From: Krasilnikovia cinnamomea
GTDB taxonomy: Bacteria; Actinomycetota; Actinomycetes; Mycobacteriales; Micromonosporaceae
NCBI RefSeq assembly: GCF_004217545.1
Contig: NZ_SHKY01000001.1
Coordinates: 2,790,001-2,854,000 of the forward strand
Reading direction: 5' to 3'
Length of the DNA: 64,000 bases
This document shows positions 1 through 8,873 of the stretch, piece by piece. Each line of letters starts with the position of its first letter. Position 1 is the stretch's first letter. The position numbers were made by a program, and so were the translations under genes. The notes below the pieces were generated by a model, which was not told where the DNA came from, did no database searches, and saw only the letters and a list, made by a program, of their open reading frames with translations.

Positions 1-2
1 CG

Positions 3-593
3 GAGTTCTCCACCTGGCGCGAGGTGACGACGGTCTACCACGAGGGCGTCCCCGGGCATCACCTGCAGGTCGCGCAGACCCAGGTCCGCGCGGAGCTGCT
101 CAACCGGTGGCAGCGGCTGCTGTGCTGGTCTTCCGGCCACGGCGAGGGCTGGGCCCTGTACGCGGAGCGTCTGATGGACGACCTCGGCTATCTCGCCGAT
201 CCGGGCGACCGGCTCGGCATGCTGGACGGCCAGGCGCTGCGGGCCACCCGGGTCATCGTGGACATCGGCATGCATCTGGAGCTGGAGATCCCCCGGGACA
301 ATCCGTTCGGCTTCCACCCCGGTGAGCGCTGGACTCCGGAGCTGGGCTGGGAGTTCCTGCGCGCGCACTGCCGGATGGAGGACGAGGTGCTCCGCTTCGA
401 GTGGAAGCGCTACCTCGGCTGGCCCGGCCAGGCCCCCTCGTACAAGGTCGGTGAGCGCATCTGGTTGCAGGCCCGCGACGACGCGAAGGCCCGCAAGGGG
501 GCCGCGTTCGACCTGCGCGCCTTCCACCGGGACGCGCTGAATCTCGGCTCGCTGGGTCTCGACCCGTTCCGCCGGGCCCTTGCCCGGATATGA
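3..593 (+). CDS. DUF885 family zinc-hydrolase-like protein, C-terminal part
   Basis: The gene enters from outside the window, so its start and N-terminus are missing. About 196 residues remain. The visible part carries the hallmark of the DUF885 family, a metalloprotease-like HExxPGHH segment (TTVYHEGVPGHHLQ) near residue 15 of the fragment. It is followed by the WALYAERLMDDLG helix typical of these proteins. The family is predicted to consist of metal-dependent carboxypeptidase-like hydrolases, but substrates are largely unknown. The reading frame is open from the first bases and stops with TGA. No signal can be assessed because the N-terminus is absent. Confidence 0.85.
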   Translation, partial: EFSTWREVTTVYHEGVPGHHLQVAQTQVRAELLNRWQRLLCWSSGHGEGWALYAERLMDDLGYLADPGDRLGMLDGQALRATRVIVDIGMHLELEIPRDNPFGFHPGERWTPELGWEFLRAHCRMEDEVLRFEWKRYLGWPGQAPSYKVGERIWLQARDDAKARKGAAFDLRAFHRDALNLGSLGLDPFRRALARI

Positions 594-1158
594 CGGGCCT
601 CGGCCGCTCACACCGAGCGGCGGACGGGCTGGGCGGCGTGCGAACTGTCTGGGATGCGCGTGCGGGCCGTGTCTGCCCCATTTTCGGGCGAAGGACGCCC
701 CGGCCCGGTCGACGCGACCTCATCCACCGGGCCGATCCCACGGTCCGTCCCACAGATTGGGAGAACATGAAGCCGATACGTGTGATCGCGCGGACACGCT
801 CCGCATGATTCTCACTCAGAGTGGTTTTACAGCTACTTAACGGTAACTTTGCATGAGTGATGAATGTTACTCCACTGTGGAAGCCTGCCGGCGCTCGGAC
901 GCGCTTGTCGCGACTCTGTCCCGTGCTGGCACACCCCGCCCGTATCCAGCACCTTCACACCCTTCGGCCGGACCTGAAGGTCGCTACAGCCACTCGGTGC
1001 CTGCGGCGTATCCCCCGATCAGACGACTCAACTCTGACCCTAGGAAAGGGGCCCCATGATTGTTTCTCGGATAGATTCACCCGGATCGGTGCGCCCGTCC
1101 GGCTACGCAACGTAGCCATCAAACGGTCGCCGGCGCTGCATGGCGAAGGACGTAGGCA
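594..1158. other. Intergenic region, no gene seen
   Basis: This 565-bp stretch lies between the DUF885 gene and the conservon operon. Short open frames on both strands lack a convincing ribosome site and family resemblance. The part around 800-880 is noticeably more AT-rich than its surroundings and is the likeliest place for the conservon promoter. No -35/-10 pair stands out. A weak GTAAC/GTTAC inverted pair around 842-871 was seen but is too short to call. Confidence 0.5.
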
Positions 1159-2298
1159 ATGTCAGTCACGGTGAATCACCGGCCAAACCACTTGCGATCC
1201 GCCGTGGCGGCTGTTTTGACGGTTCTGATACTGGTACCGGCAGGCTGCCTCTTCGCGTGGGTCTGGAACGACAACCAGGACCGCCGGGACAACACCCAGC
1301 GGGAGCGGCAGGGCGTGGAGTACCTCACCGCCCTGGCGCCGCTGATCAGCGGCCTGGCCGAGGCGCAGTCCTCGGCGCTGCAGGGCGTCGCCGCCCCACC
1401 GGCCTCGCTCACCACCGCCGTCACCAACGTCTCCGCGGTGGACGCCCGCCTCGGTGCGGAGCTCGGCACCCGTGAGCGATGGACGAACCTGCGCGACAAG
1501 ATCGGCAAGTTCAAGACCCTCAAGGGCGACGCCGAGGCGGTCTTCCAGGCCCACGTCGAGGTCGCCGACCTGGCCCTGGCGCTGTACGCCTCCGTACAGA
1601 GCGGGACGGGGCTGCTGCGCGACCCCGACAACGACGTGTCCCACCTGCAGCAGGTCATCGCCGTCGATCTGCCCACCACCGTCACGCAGGTGAGCCGCAT
1701 GGGCGACCTGGCGATGCTGGTCTCCGCGGCGACCCCCGCCCGCAAGGCGGTGCTCGCCCCGCAGTTCGGCGCGTCCGTGGAGTTCGTGAACGCCTCGGTC
1801 GACAACCTCACGAACAACCTGCAGGCCGCGGCCGAGAACACCACCAGCACGACGCTCAGCGGCAACCTGGTGAGCACCCTGGACCAGTTCCGGCGCGGGG
1901 TCGAGGCGCTGACCCGTGGCGCGAACCCCGGCGGCACCCCGAACCCGGCCACCATGGCCACCGCGCAGGCGCAGCTGCAGACCTCCCTGAGCGCCCTCTC
2001 CGGGGTGGTCTCCCGGGAGACCACCACCCTGCTCGACGACCGGCTCGACAGCCTCGACCTGCGCCACGCCGGCATCCTGACGGCCGGGGTCGCCGTGCTG
2101 GCGCTGACGCTCGTGGCCGGGGCCCTGCACCTCGTCGGACGGCGCCGGGCGTCCTCCGCCCGTCCCGGCCCGGCCCCCGCCGGTCCGGACGCCGCGCGTG
2201 GCATGGGCCGTCCCGGGGACGGCTACGGCCACCTGAACCAGGCGCCGACCTATGGCGACGCCCCGACTCAGCGGGAGCGGTCCGGTGTTCTTCGGTAG
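1159..2298 (+). CDS. Conservon-associated membrane protein with extracytoplasmic helical domain
   Basis: A 379-residue protein with a membrane segment at about 15-36 and a second at about 303-325. Between them lies a helical extracytoplasmic region of roughly 265 residues, followed by a short Pro/Ala-rich cytoplasmic tail. The arrangement resembles the sensor half of a four-helix-bundle or NIT-type receptor without any kinase domain. Its stop overlaps the start of the histidine kinase, so the two are probably translated together. Canonical conservons have four genes (kinase, roadblock, DUF742, GTPase), so this is an extra upstream component, plausibly a ligand-binding partner of the kinase. 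That role is inference. The start at ATG 1159 gives a typical positively charged N-terminus before the first membrane segment. Confidence 0.8.
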   Translation: MSVTVNHRPNHLRSAVAAVLTVLILVPAGCLFAWVWNDNQDRRDNTQRERQGVEYLTALAPLISGLAEAQSSALQGVAAPPASLTTAVTNVSAVDARLGAELGTRERWTNLRDKIGKFKTLKGDAEAVFQAHVEVADLALALYASVQSGTGLLRDPDNDVSHLQQVIAVDLPTTVTQVSRMGDLAMLVSAATPARKAVLAPQFGASVEFVNASVDNLTNNLQAAAENTTSTTLSGNLVSTLDQFRRGVEALTRGANPGGTPNPATMATAQAQLQTSLSALSGVVSRETTTLLDDRLDSLDLRHAGILTAGVAVLALTLVAGALHLVGRRRASSARPGPAPAGPDAARGMGRPGDGYGHLNQAPTYGDAPTQRERSGVLR

Positions 2299-5200
2299 TT
2301 TGCGCATGCGGGGCAAGCTGGCCCTGCTCATCCTCGTACCGCTGCTCGGCGTCGTCGGCCTCAGCGTGCCCATCATCGCCGACCGCATCACCGTCGCCCG
2401 CGACGCGCAGAAGGTCGCCGAAGTGGTCGCGCTGGCCGTCGAAGTCGGCACCGCGGTGCAGGAGTTGCAAGAGGAACGCCTGCTGTCGGTGGGCTACTTC
2501 TACGGACTCGTCCCGCTGCCCGAGCTGTCGGTGCAGAGCGCCAAGGCGAGGGACCGGGTTCAGCAGCTGCGCGGCCTGAGCAAAGATCTCCCACTGGGAC
2601 TGCGGCGGGCCATCGCCAACCTGTCGAAGCTCGACAACACCCGGCTGAACGTCCGCAACCGGGCGATCCCGCCCGAGGTGATCGTCGCCGAGTACACCAC
2701 CGTCATCCAGCAGGTCTTCGTGCAGCTCGGCCTGTCCCAGATCGCCGACCTCACCACGGCGACCGGCCGGCAGGTGTTCGCGCTCGACCAGGCGCTGCGT
2801 ACCGACGAGCTGATCAGCCAGATCGCCGGCTACCTGGTCCCGGCCGTCATCACCAAGCAGCAGTCGGTGCTCGGCCGGTTCTCGGTGGCGTTCGTCCAGC
2901 TGCAGCAGGTCTTCGCGAACAGCCAGCCGTACTTCACGCCCGCGCAGTACAAGCTGTACATCGGCGCCCGGGAATCGTTCCTCACCCGGTTGGGCCCGGC
3001 GTTCTTCCAGTACGGCACGACCGACCCGCTCACCGCGGCCAAGTCACTCAACATCAAGACCCTGTTCCCGTCGCTGCGCTCCATCTCCGTCATCGGTGGA
3101 TTCATGGAGAAGCGGATCGCCGCCGACGTGACCACCGCGGTCACCCAGACGCGGCAGGACGCGATCGGGACCGCGTACAGCGTCGGTGGCGGCACGCTCG
3201 TCATGTTCGTCGTGGTGGTCGGCCTCAGCATCCTGATGGCGGGCGCGGTCGCCCGTCCGCTGCGTCACCTGACCGCCTCGGCCGACCGGGTGGCCCGCGA
3301 GGCCGAGGCCGAACTCCAGCGCGTCGCCGATGACGACACCGACCACGTCCGGCCCATCCGCCTCGACGAGGTCGATGTGGCGGGCCGCGACGAGATCGGC
3401 GACCTGGCCCGCGCGTTCGACCGGGTGCAGACCACGGCCGCACGGCTGGTCGAGCGGCAGGCCGTCGGCCGGCGCAACGTGGCGCAGATGTTCGGCCACG
3501 TCGGCCGGCGTACGCAGAACCTGGTCGGCCGCCAGCTCGCCCTGATCGACAGCCTCGAGCGCCGCGAGACCGACACCGAGCGCCTGCGCGAGCTGTACCG
3601 GCTCGACCACCTGTCCAGCCGTCTGCGCCGGAACGCGGGCTCGCTGGTCGTGCTCTCCGGCGGCGCCGGCGCGAACGAGCACATGGCCCCGCTGGCGCTG
3701 TCCGACGTCGTCCGGCTGGCCCTCGGTGAGATCGAGGACTACACCCGCGTCGACCTGGAGATCCCCGAGGAGATCGTGGTCGTGCCGTCGCTGGTGGCCG
3801 ACCTGACCCTGATCCTGGCGGAGCTGATGGAGAACGCCACGTCGTTCTCCCCGCCGCACACCCGGGTCAGCGCCACCGCGACCGAACTGCGCGGCGGCGC
3901 CCGGCTGGCCATCGTCGACCACGGCCTCGGCCTGTCCCCGGAGCGCATGACCGAGGAGAACGCCCGGCTGACCCGCCGTGAGCGCCTCGACCTGGCGCCC
4001 ACCGAGGTGCTCGGCCTGTTCGTGGTCGGCCGTCTCGCCCGGCGGCACGGCATCGAGGTGACCCTCACCGAGACCCCCAACGGCGGTGTCACCGCGTGGC
4101 TCGACCTGGAGCCAGCGCACCTGATCACCCACGCGGAGGCGGTGCCGGCCGCCCCGATCCAGGCGTCCGTCGTCGGCCACCACACCACCGAGCTGCCGAC
4201 GCTCATCGCGGGCGCCGCCGGCCGGCACGCGCCGGGCAGCACCCAGCCGTTCGACGCGAACAAGCTGAACCGGGCCACCGAGACCATCGAGGCCGCGCTG
4301 ACCTGGAACGCCTTCGCGCTCGCCGCGAGCCCGGTCGCGATCGAGGCGGGATTCCACCGCCACGAGCCGGACCGGTACGTCGACGACACCGTGTACGACG
4401 CGGAGCCCGTGCCCGACCACCAGCCGCGCACGCACGGGTACGACCTCGGCGTCCCGATCGCGGGCCGGCACCCGGCCGCGCTGCCCGAGCTGGAGGGCCG
4501 GCTGGTCCAGCCCGCCCAGACGGAGATGGTGCTGCCCCGGCAGCGCCAGCCGGAACGGCCCGTGCCCCAGGCCCTCGCGGGCCCGGCGCAGCTTCCTTCG
4601 CCGCACGCCCTCGCCGGGCCGCCGTCGCTGCCCGCGCCGAGCGCCGCGCCGGCCAGCCCGGCTCCCGACCTCCCGCGCGGCGGTGGGGCGGCCCCGCTGC
4701 GCCGCCGGGTGCCCGGTAGCCACATGCCGACCGAGACCGGTCCGACACCCCGCACCGCGCCGCCCACCTCGGACGACGCGCTCGCGGCCCGCGACGCCCT
4801 CGCGGACTTCGAGGCCGGGGTGGCCCGCGCCCAGTGGGACGTGATCGAGGCCGACGTCGCCGCGCCGCCCGCGGTGGAGTACCCGCCGCCCGGCGCGAAC
4901 CAACCGCCACCGGCGGCAAGCCCGTCCGCGTTCGGCGGCAGCCCGCCGCCGGCGAGCCCGCCGCCGTTCGGAGCCAGCGAGCCTTCGTTCGGGCAGCCTT
5001 CGTACGGGGGTAGCCAGCCTTCGTTCGGGCAGCCTTCGTACGGAGGAGGCCAGCCGTCGTACGGGGCAAGCCAGCCCGCACCCGCGGCGAGCCCGCCGCC
5101 GCCCTCGACCGGCGGCAATCCCCCGCTGGCCAGGCGCGTGCCCGGCGCCTCGCTGCCGGTCACCAGCCCGCCCAACCAGGCGCCACCCGCGTCACCGGTC

Positions 5201-5308
5201 CAGCCTCTCGACCCCGAGGCTGCCCGGGCTCTGATCGAACAGTTCGAGCACGGCGTCGCATCCGCACTCAATGAAACCCAGCCACAACACGAGGGACAAC
5301 CGCGATGA
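2285..5308 (+). CDS. Nitrate/nitrite-sensor-type histidine kinase (CvnA-like)
   Basis: A large sensor kinase of the conservon type (1,007 residues). In order: membrane segment at about 9-29, an extracytoplasmic NIT-like helical domain to about 295, membrane segment at about 300-325, HAMP, and a dimerisation region with a conserved DHL histidine near 442. A HATPase_c domain follows, with the N-box LILAELMENATSFSPP near 515. The last 400 residues are disordered and Pro-rich. They include GQPSYGG-type repeats and two copies of an RRVPG module, each followed by a helical segment with FExGVAxA. The GTG at 2285 has GGGAG about 10 bases upstream and gives MFFGSLRMRGK before the first helix. A longer ATG start at 2252 is possible. 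It should act with the next three genes in GTPase-linked membrane signalling. Confidence 0.85.
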   Translation: MFFGSLRMRGKLALLILVPLLGVVGLSVPIIADRITVARDAQKVAEVVALAVEVGTAVQELQEERLLSVGYFYGLVPLPELSVQSAKARDRVQQLRGLSKDLPLGLRRAIANLSKLDNTRLNVRNRAIPPEVIVAEYTTVIQQVFVQLGLSQIADLTTATGRQVFALDQALRTDELISQIAGYLVPAVITKQQSVLGRFSVAFVQLQQVFANSQPYFTPAQYKLYIGARESFLTRLGPAFFQYGTTDPLTAAKSLNIKTLFPSLRSISVIGGFMEKRIAADVTTAVTQTRQDAIGTAYSVGGGTLVMFVVVVGLSILMAGAVARPLRHLTASADRVAREAEAELQRVADDDTDHVRPIRLDEVDVAGRDEIGDLARAFDRVQTTAARLVERQAVGRRNVAQMFGHVGRRTQNLVGRQLALIDSLERRETDTERLRELYRLDHLSSRLRRNAGSLVVLSGGAGANEHMAPLALSDVVRLALGEIEDYTRVDLEIPEEIVVVPSLVADLTLILAELMENATSFSPPHTRVSATATELRGGARLAIVDHGLGLSPERMTEENARLTRRERLDLAPTEVLGLFVVGRLARRHGIEVTLTETPNGGVTAWLDLEPAHLITHAEAVPAAPIQASVVGHHTTELPTLIAGAAGRHAPGSTQPFDANKLNRATETIEAALTWNAFALAASPVAIEAGFHRHEPDRYVDDTVYDAEPVPDHQPRTHGYDLGVPIAGRHPAALPELEGRLVQPAQTEMVLPRQRQPERPVPQALAGPAQLPSPHALAGPPSLPAPSAAPASPAPDLPRGGGAAPLRRRVPGSHMPTETGPTPRTAPPTSDDALAARDALADFEAGVARAQWDVIEADVAAPPAVEYPPPGANQPPPAASPSAFGGSPPPASPPPFGASEPSFGQPSYGGSQPSFGQPSYGGGQPSYGASQPAPAASPPPPSTGGNPPLARRVPGASLPVTSPPNQAPPASPVQPLDPEAARALIEQFEHGVASALNETQPQHEGQPR

Positions 5309-5775
5309 CATCCCCCTACTCCACGGACACCGGCAACGGACGCGACTTCGCGAACGCGCAACTGAGCGCGGAAGCGAAGACGTTCAACTGGCTGCTGGAC
5401 TCCTTCACCTCCGGGACCGCGGGGGTCCGCGAAGCCATCGCCGTCTCCTCCGATGGCCTGCTGATGGCGATGTCGAACAGCAAGGACCGGTCGAACGCCG
5501 AGCGGCTGGCCGCGGTGGTCTCCGGCGTCACCAGCCTCGCCGGCGGAGCCGCCGCCTGGTACGCGCTGGGCAGCCTGAACCGGGTCATCATCGACATGGC
5601 CGACGGCTACCTGCTCGTCACGGCCATCAGCGCGGGCTCGGTGCTCGGCGTCATCGCCGACCGCAGCGCCAACCTCGGGACCCTCGCGTACGAGATGACG
5701 CTGTTCGCCACCCGCGCGGGTGGCGCCCTCAGCCCCCGTCTCATCGCTGAACTGAAGAACGCCGTCCAGCAATGA
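5305..5775 (+). CDS. Roadblock/LC7 domain protein (CvnB-like)
   Basis: A 156-residue protein with a roadblock/LC7 fold. Its recognisable core is FNWLLDSFTSGTAGVREAIAVSSDGLLMA, then GGAAAWYALGSLNRVIIDMADGYLLVTAI. This family, related to MglB, binds and regulates small Ras-like GTPases. The start ATG overlaps the kinase stop by four bases (ATGA), and its own stop overlaps the next start in the same way. The gene is therefore the second core member of a conservon. By analogy it should act as a regulator or scaffold for the GTPase encoded two genes downstream, at the cytoplasmic face of the membrane. Confidence 0.93.
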   Translation: MTSPYSTDTGNGRDFANAQLSAEAKTFNWLLDSFTSGTAGVREAIAVSSDGLLMAMSNSKDRSNAERLAAVVSGVTSLAGGAAAWYALGSLNRVIIDMADGYLLVTAISAGSVLGVIADRSANLGTLAYEMTLFATRAGGALSPRLIAELKNAVQQ

Positions 5776-6242
5776 GATTCGCGCCCGGCTCCGACGACCC
5801 GGTACCCCAGGTGGCTACCGGGGTCCGGCCGTTCCTGCAGTCGGGCGCCCCCTACGAGCGGCCGGCCGGTGAGTACTTCGCACCGGCCCACGCCGAGCAC
5901 GAGTCGCCCGGGGAGCAGACGACCGCGCTGCGGCCGTTCGTCATCACCTCCGGGCGGGTGACGGCGGCCGACCCCGCCATCGGGATGGAAACCCAGGTCA
6001 CGCTCCGCCCCGGAGTGGTGCCCGACCGGCTCTCCCCCGAGCAGCGGGCCATCGTCGGTCTCTGTCAGGAGTCGCTGTCCGTCGCGGAGATCTCCGCACG
6101 GCTGAAGCTCCACCTTGGCGTGACCCGCATCCTTGTCAGCGACCTGCACGCGGCCGGCTACCTGGACGTACACGTGCTGGACGACGAGTTCCCCGACCCC
6201 GACACCATCATGCGAGTGATCCGTGGACTTCGAGCCCTCTGA
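5772..6242 (+). CDS. DUF742 domain protein (CvnC-like)
   Basis: A 156-residue protein whose C-terminal two thirds match DUF742. The signature includes LSPEQRAIVGLCQESLSVAE (part of a winged-helix-like segment), SARLKLHLGVTRILVSDL and a terminal LxRVIRGLRAL. The first 60 residues are low-complexity and Pro-rich, longer than the usual DUF742 N-terminus (RPY/VRPF motifs occur twice, near 18 and 55). It overlaps the roadblock gene by four bases and the GTPase gene by about 20 bases, which indicates tight translational coupling. DUF742 proteins are invariant conservon members that are thought to bridge kinase and GTPase modules. The exact biochemical role is not established. Confidence 0.92.
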   Translation: MRFAPGSDDPVPQVATGVRPFLQSGAPYERPAGEYFAPAHAEHESPGEQTTALRPFVITSGRVTAADPAIGMETQVTLRPGVVPDRLSPEQRAIVGLCQESLSVAEISARLKLHLGVTRILVSDLHAAGYLDVHVLDDEFPDPDTIMRVIRGLRAL

Positions 6243-6849
6243 CCGCGTCGTCGGCACCGCCCGCGTGCCGAGCGGTCGCAAGCCGGGCGCCGCGCCCGTA
6301 CCCGTCAAGATTGTCGTCGCCGGCGGCTTCGGCGTCGGCAAGACGACGACCGTGGGCGCGATCTCCGAGATCGCACCGCTGCGCACCGAGGCCGAGATGA
6401 CCATGGAGTCCGTCGGCGTCGACAACCCGAACCCGGAGACGGCCAAGACCAGCACGACCGTCGCCATGGACTTCGGCTGTGTGACGATCGACGACACGCT
6501 GAAGCTGTACCTGTTCGGCACGCCCGGCCAGTCCCGCTTCGCGTTCATGTGGGACGACCTGGTCCGCGGCGCCCTGGGCGCGCTCGTGGTGGTCGACACG
6601 AACCGGATCGACGACTGCTATCCGGCCGTCGACTACTTCGAGCGGGCCGGCATGCCCTTCGTGGTGGGGGTCAACACGTTCAACGGCCAGCTCAGCTACA
6701 GCCTCGACGAGGTCCGCTGGGCGCTGGCCGTGCCCGAAGATGTACCCGTTCTGTCCTTCGACGCACGGTTCCGTGGCTCTGTCCGGGATGCCCTGCTCGT
6801 GGTACTTGATCGCGCCCTCGATCGAGCCCTGAAAATGAAGGCGACGTAA
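6223..6849 (+). CDS. Conservon small GTPase (CvnD-like, MglA-related)
   Basis: A 208-residue GTP-binding protein. The P-loop is GGFGVGKTT at about 34-42. The switch/G3 element is LFGTPGQ near 93-99, and a G4-like element lies in GVNTFNGQ, where the usual NKxD lysine and aspartate are replaced, as is common in this family. The GTG start at 6223 lies inside the preceding DUF742 gene. It ends the four-gene conservon core. Conservon GTPases cycle between GDP and GTP under control of the roadblock partner and influence development and secondary metabolism in streptomycetes. The specific signal here is not known. Confidence 0.92.
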   Translation: MDFEPSDRVVGTARVPSGRKPGAAPVPVKIVVAGGFGVGKTTTVGAISEIAPLRTEAEMTMESVGVDNPNPETAKTSTTVAMDFGCVTIDDTLKLYLFGTPGQSRFAFMWDDLVRGALGALVVVDTNRIDDCYPAVDYFERAGMPFVVGVNTFNGQLSYSLDEVRWALAVPEDVPVLSFDARFRGSVRDALLVVLDRALDRALKMKAT

Positions 6850-6942
6850 GGTTGCGCCGGACGTTCGCCGACGCGGGTTCCCATAGCGGCGGTTGAGCGT
6901 GCAGAGTTGTACAAGGCAGCGACCTGACGGGAGGACAGGGGC

Positions 6943-7491
6943 ATGCGGGGCGGACTGGACGACGCGCTGGACAAGCTGGCGCGCCGCGATGAGCTGCGCC
7001 GCCGCGCCGCGGGGGAGGCGACTCCGGCCGCGGTGACGGAGCTGGTCGAAGCGATCGCCGCGGTCGTCGGACGCAATCCGGAACTTGCCGTGACCGTGGG
7101 GGTGGAGGGCGCCGGGGATCCGGTGCTGCTGCACTTCGCGGTCGAGGACGGGGTCGTCCAGGTCAGCGCGGACCACACAGTGGCGGTGCGCACCACGGAG
7201 AGTGGGCCGACCGCTCGGCCCGCCGACTTCGACATCGCGGTCGGTGAGCCGATCGACGAGCCCGCAGATCCGGGTACGCCGCCCTTCCCGCAGGGATCTG
7301 GCGCGGACGGGCTCTGGCGCGCCGGGGAACAACACAGGTACGGCAGCCCCATGGCTGAGTCGGCGCCGCAGCCGATGCCGAAGCCGGTTCCATTGAAGGT
7401 GAAACCGGAGGACACGGAGCAGGCCGCGAGGCGGCTCGCCGCCCTGATCCGCGACAATCCCACCCTGCTCCGCGACACCACGACGGACTGA
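6943..7491 (+). CDS. Hypothetical protein downstream of conservon
   Basis: A 182-residue soluble acidic protein, not recognised beyond being of a type found in actinomycetes. The start ATG follows GGGAGGACAGGGGC, a good ribosome site. The N-terminal half (RRAAGEATPAAVTELVEAI and the VEGAGDPVLLHFAVEDGVVQV segment) looks like a compact alpha/beta domain. The second half is Pro-rich and ends in a short helix with KPEDTEQAARRLAALIRDNP. No signal peptide, membrane segment or catalytic motif is visible. It lies 93 bp after the GTPase gene on the same strand, so it may be read from the conservon promoter. Confidence 0.75.
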   Translation: MRGGLDDALDKLARRDELRRRAAGEATPAAVTELVEAIAAVVGRNPELAVTVGVEGAGDPVLLHFAVEDGVVQVSADHTVAVRTTESGPTARPADFDIAVGEPIDEPADPGTPPFPQGSGADGLWRAGEQHRYGSPMAESAPQPMPKPVPLKVKPEDTEQAARRLAALIRDNPTLLRDTTTD

Positions 7492-7651
7492 CGGCCGCCT
7501 TACCCGACCCGCCCTTTCCCGTAGTTCAACCGTGGTCAAGCGGCCATCCGTCGAGGCGCCGCATAAATTCCTCCAAGCCGTATAAGGAATGACACGGCGA
7601 TGCCTGTCAGTCATGGATCTTCTGTCCAGATCCACCAAAGCCGACCCGATC

Positions 7652-8029
7652 CTAGACCCCGTCAAACCAGTCTTCGTGCCGTGCCCAAGCAAGCAGGATC
7701 TCGCGCTCTTCGGCCGGCCATGTCGACAATGCTTCAGCAAGGTGCACGCGTTCGAAACCCTGCAGCGAGTAGCCCAAACCGCAGGCGGCCACCCATGCCA
7801 ACGTGACTGAACCAAACCAGCGTTTGGCAGCGAACCGGTCCGAGTCCATCCAACCGAAGAGCCGATCCTGCAATTCGCGGCTTCCGTCCGCGCGACGTCC
7901 GACCTCAAGGATCGCACGTCCGCGCGAAACGACAGACTCCGACTCATCTTCAACTGTGGCGATGAGATCGTTCACACCGATTCCTTGAAACTCTGGATCC
8001 GGAGCGAACATACTTACCACAGCTGCCAT
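7652..8029 (-). CDS. Orphan small protein, candidate immunity-type gene
   Basis: A 125-residue acidic protein with no signal or membrane segment, not assigned to a family. The ATG at 8029 has GGAAGG six bases upstream. A second Met seven codons in is less well placed. The frame runs on upstream into DNA derived from a truncated ISAs1 transposase, so the upstream extension is not genuine. Trp-rich helical segments (KRWFGSVTLAWVAACGLG and LLAWARHEDWF) and the position downstream of a toxin-immunity pair resemble orphan immunity genes that accumulate behind polymorphic toxins. That role is inference from context only. Confidence 0.6.
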   Translation of the reverse strand: MAAVVSMFAPDPEFQGIGVNDLIATVEDESESVVSRGRAILEVGRRADGSRELQDRLFGWMDSDRFAAKRWFGSVTLAWVAACGLGYSLQGFERVHLAEALSTWPAEEREILLAWARHEDWFDGV

Positions 8030-8063
8030 AGACGACCTTCCAGCGATTACTTGTAGACATCGG

Positions 8064-8531
8064 CCTTCCGCGCTCGGCCAGGGCGGACAGCAGGTGTAGC
8101 TGCTCACCGTCGGCGTCGACGGTGCCACGGACGGTTTTACCGTCCAGACGCACCTGTATCGGCGCATCGCCGCTGGTAGGCGCCTGTTCAGGGTTGCCGG
8201 GCCGCTGAGCGGCGGTCCACTCGGCGATCACTGCGTCCAAGACGTCGGTGTCGGTATCGGTGCAGACCCGCCAGATCGTCGAGCGTGACGACCGCCCGCC
8301 CGGACGGGCATCGACCCGCGTATACAAGCCATCGAGGATGTCCGTGGGCACGTCGGCAACCCAGCCCGTCATCGCGATGCAGCCCTTCAACCCGGCCACC
8401 GTGGCCGCCGCGACCAGGGCGAGCACGACCGCGACCGGATGATCACGGCCCTGGCCCGAACGGCCGTCAGAGACGGCGAGGAACAACTCCAGCAGACCGT
8501 GACACGAAGGCGTGAACGAGGCCTCGTCCAC
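8064..8531 (-). pseudogene. Truncated ISAs1-family transposase
   Basis: The first 156 or so codons of an ISAs1 (DDE_Tnp_1-associated) transposase. Seen are the N-terminal GLLELFLAVSDGRSGQGRDH segment, HPVAVVLALVAAATVAGLKG and the RLDGKTVRGT motif that starts the catalytic domain, followed by HLLSALAERG. Homology then stops abruptly near 8064 and the frame runs into unrelated DNA. The rest of the DDE domain is missing, so the copy is dead. It sits between the candidate immunity gene and an orphan gene, which suggests that recombination has remodelled the 3' end of the toxin locus. Confidence 0.8.
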
Positions 8532-8532
8532 G

Positions 8533-8568
8533 GTCGCTGGCGATGATGGAGTCGCTGGCGATGATGGA
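8533..8568. repeat. 18-bp tandem duplication
   Basis: Two perfect head-to-tail copies of GTCGCTGGCGATGATGGA (8533-8550 and 8551-8568). They lie just upstream of the truncated ISAs1 transposase, outside any gene called here. Confidence 0.85.
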
Positions 8569-8873
8569 TCGGTGGTGGAGATGACAGACTGCGGCAGGAC
8601 GAAGCTCTGGTTGAACCAGTTCCGTGGAAAGACCTGGTCTCAACGGAGCTTCGTCCATATCCGACACGCTGACACCGGCACTCACCGCAACTATCGATCT
8701 TGAAACGGCCGTGCGGACTCCCGTCTCGCGTCTTCTGACGACGCGAGACAGGATAACGCTCAAACTGGACTCAAAGCTCGTAGGCGCGCACCGTCAGGCG
8801 GCCGCGGCGCAGAGCCCGGGTGACCCACGATCGGCACGGTAGTCGGACTGGTTGGATCGAGTCAGCACAAAGG
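8569..8873. other. Gene-free remnant DNA beside the IS fragment
   Basis: No supported gene. Part of this probably belongs to the left end of the decayed ISAs1 element. A hairpin at 8723-8749 is listed separately. Intact terminal inverted repeats could not be recognised. Confidence 0.4.
8723..8749 (-). terminator. Hairpin, probable terminator of the toxin-immunity operon
   Basis: A perfect 10-bp stem, GTCTCGCGTC (8723-8732) and GACGCGAGAC (8740-8749), with a 7-base loop. It lies about 125 bp beyond the DUF416 gene, in the direction of transcription of the RHS-DUF416 pair. There is no long T tract, as is usual in high-GC actinomycetes. Confidence 0.55.

Noticed and set aside
842-871. GTAAC/GTTAC inverted pair upstream of the conservon
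   Set aside because: Five-base arms with a long spacer are expected by chance.
3044-4903. Long minus-strand frame opposite the histidine kinase
   Set aside because: The kinase frame has clear domains, and the opposite frame is Arg/Gly-rich noise.
4970-5070. Repeated short units in the kinase gene considered as a regulatory repeat
   Set aside because: They encode GQPSYGG-type units in a disordered Pro-rich tail, a common feature of these kinases.
7950-8531. Intact ISAs1 transposase
   Set aside because: Homology stops about one third into the catalytic domain, so it is a truncated copy.
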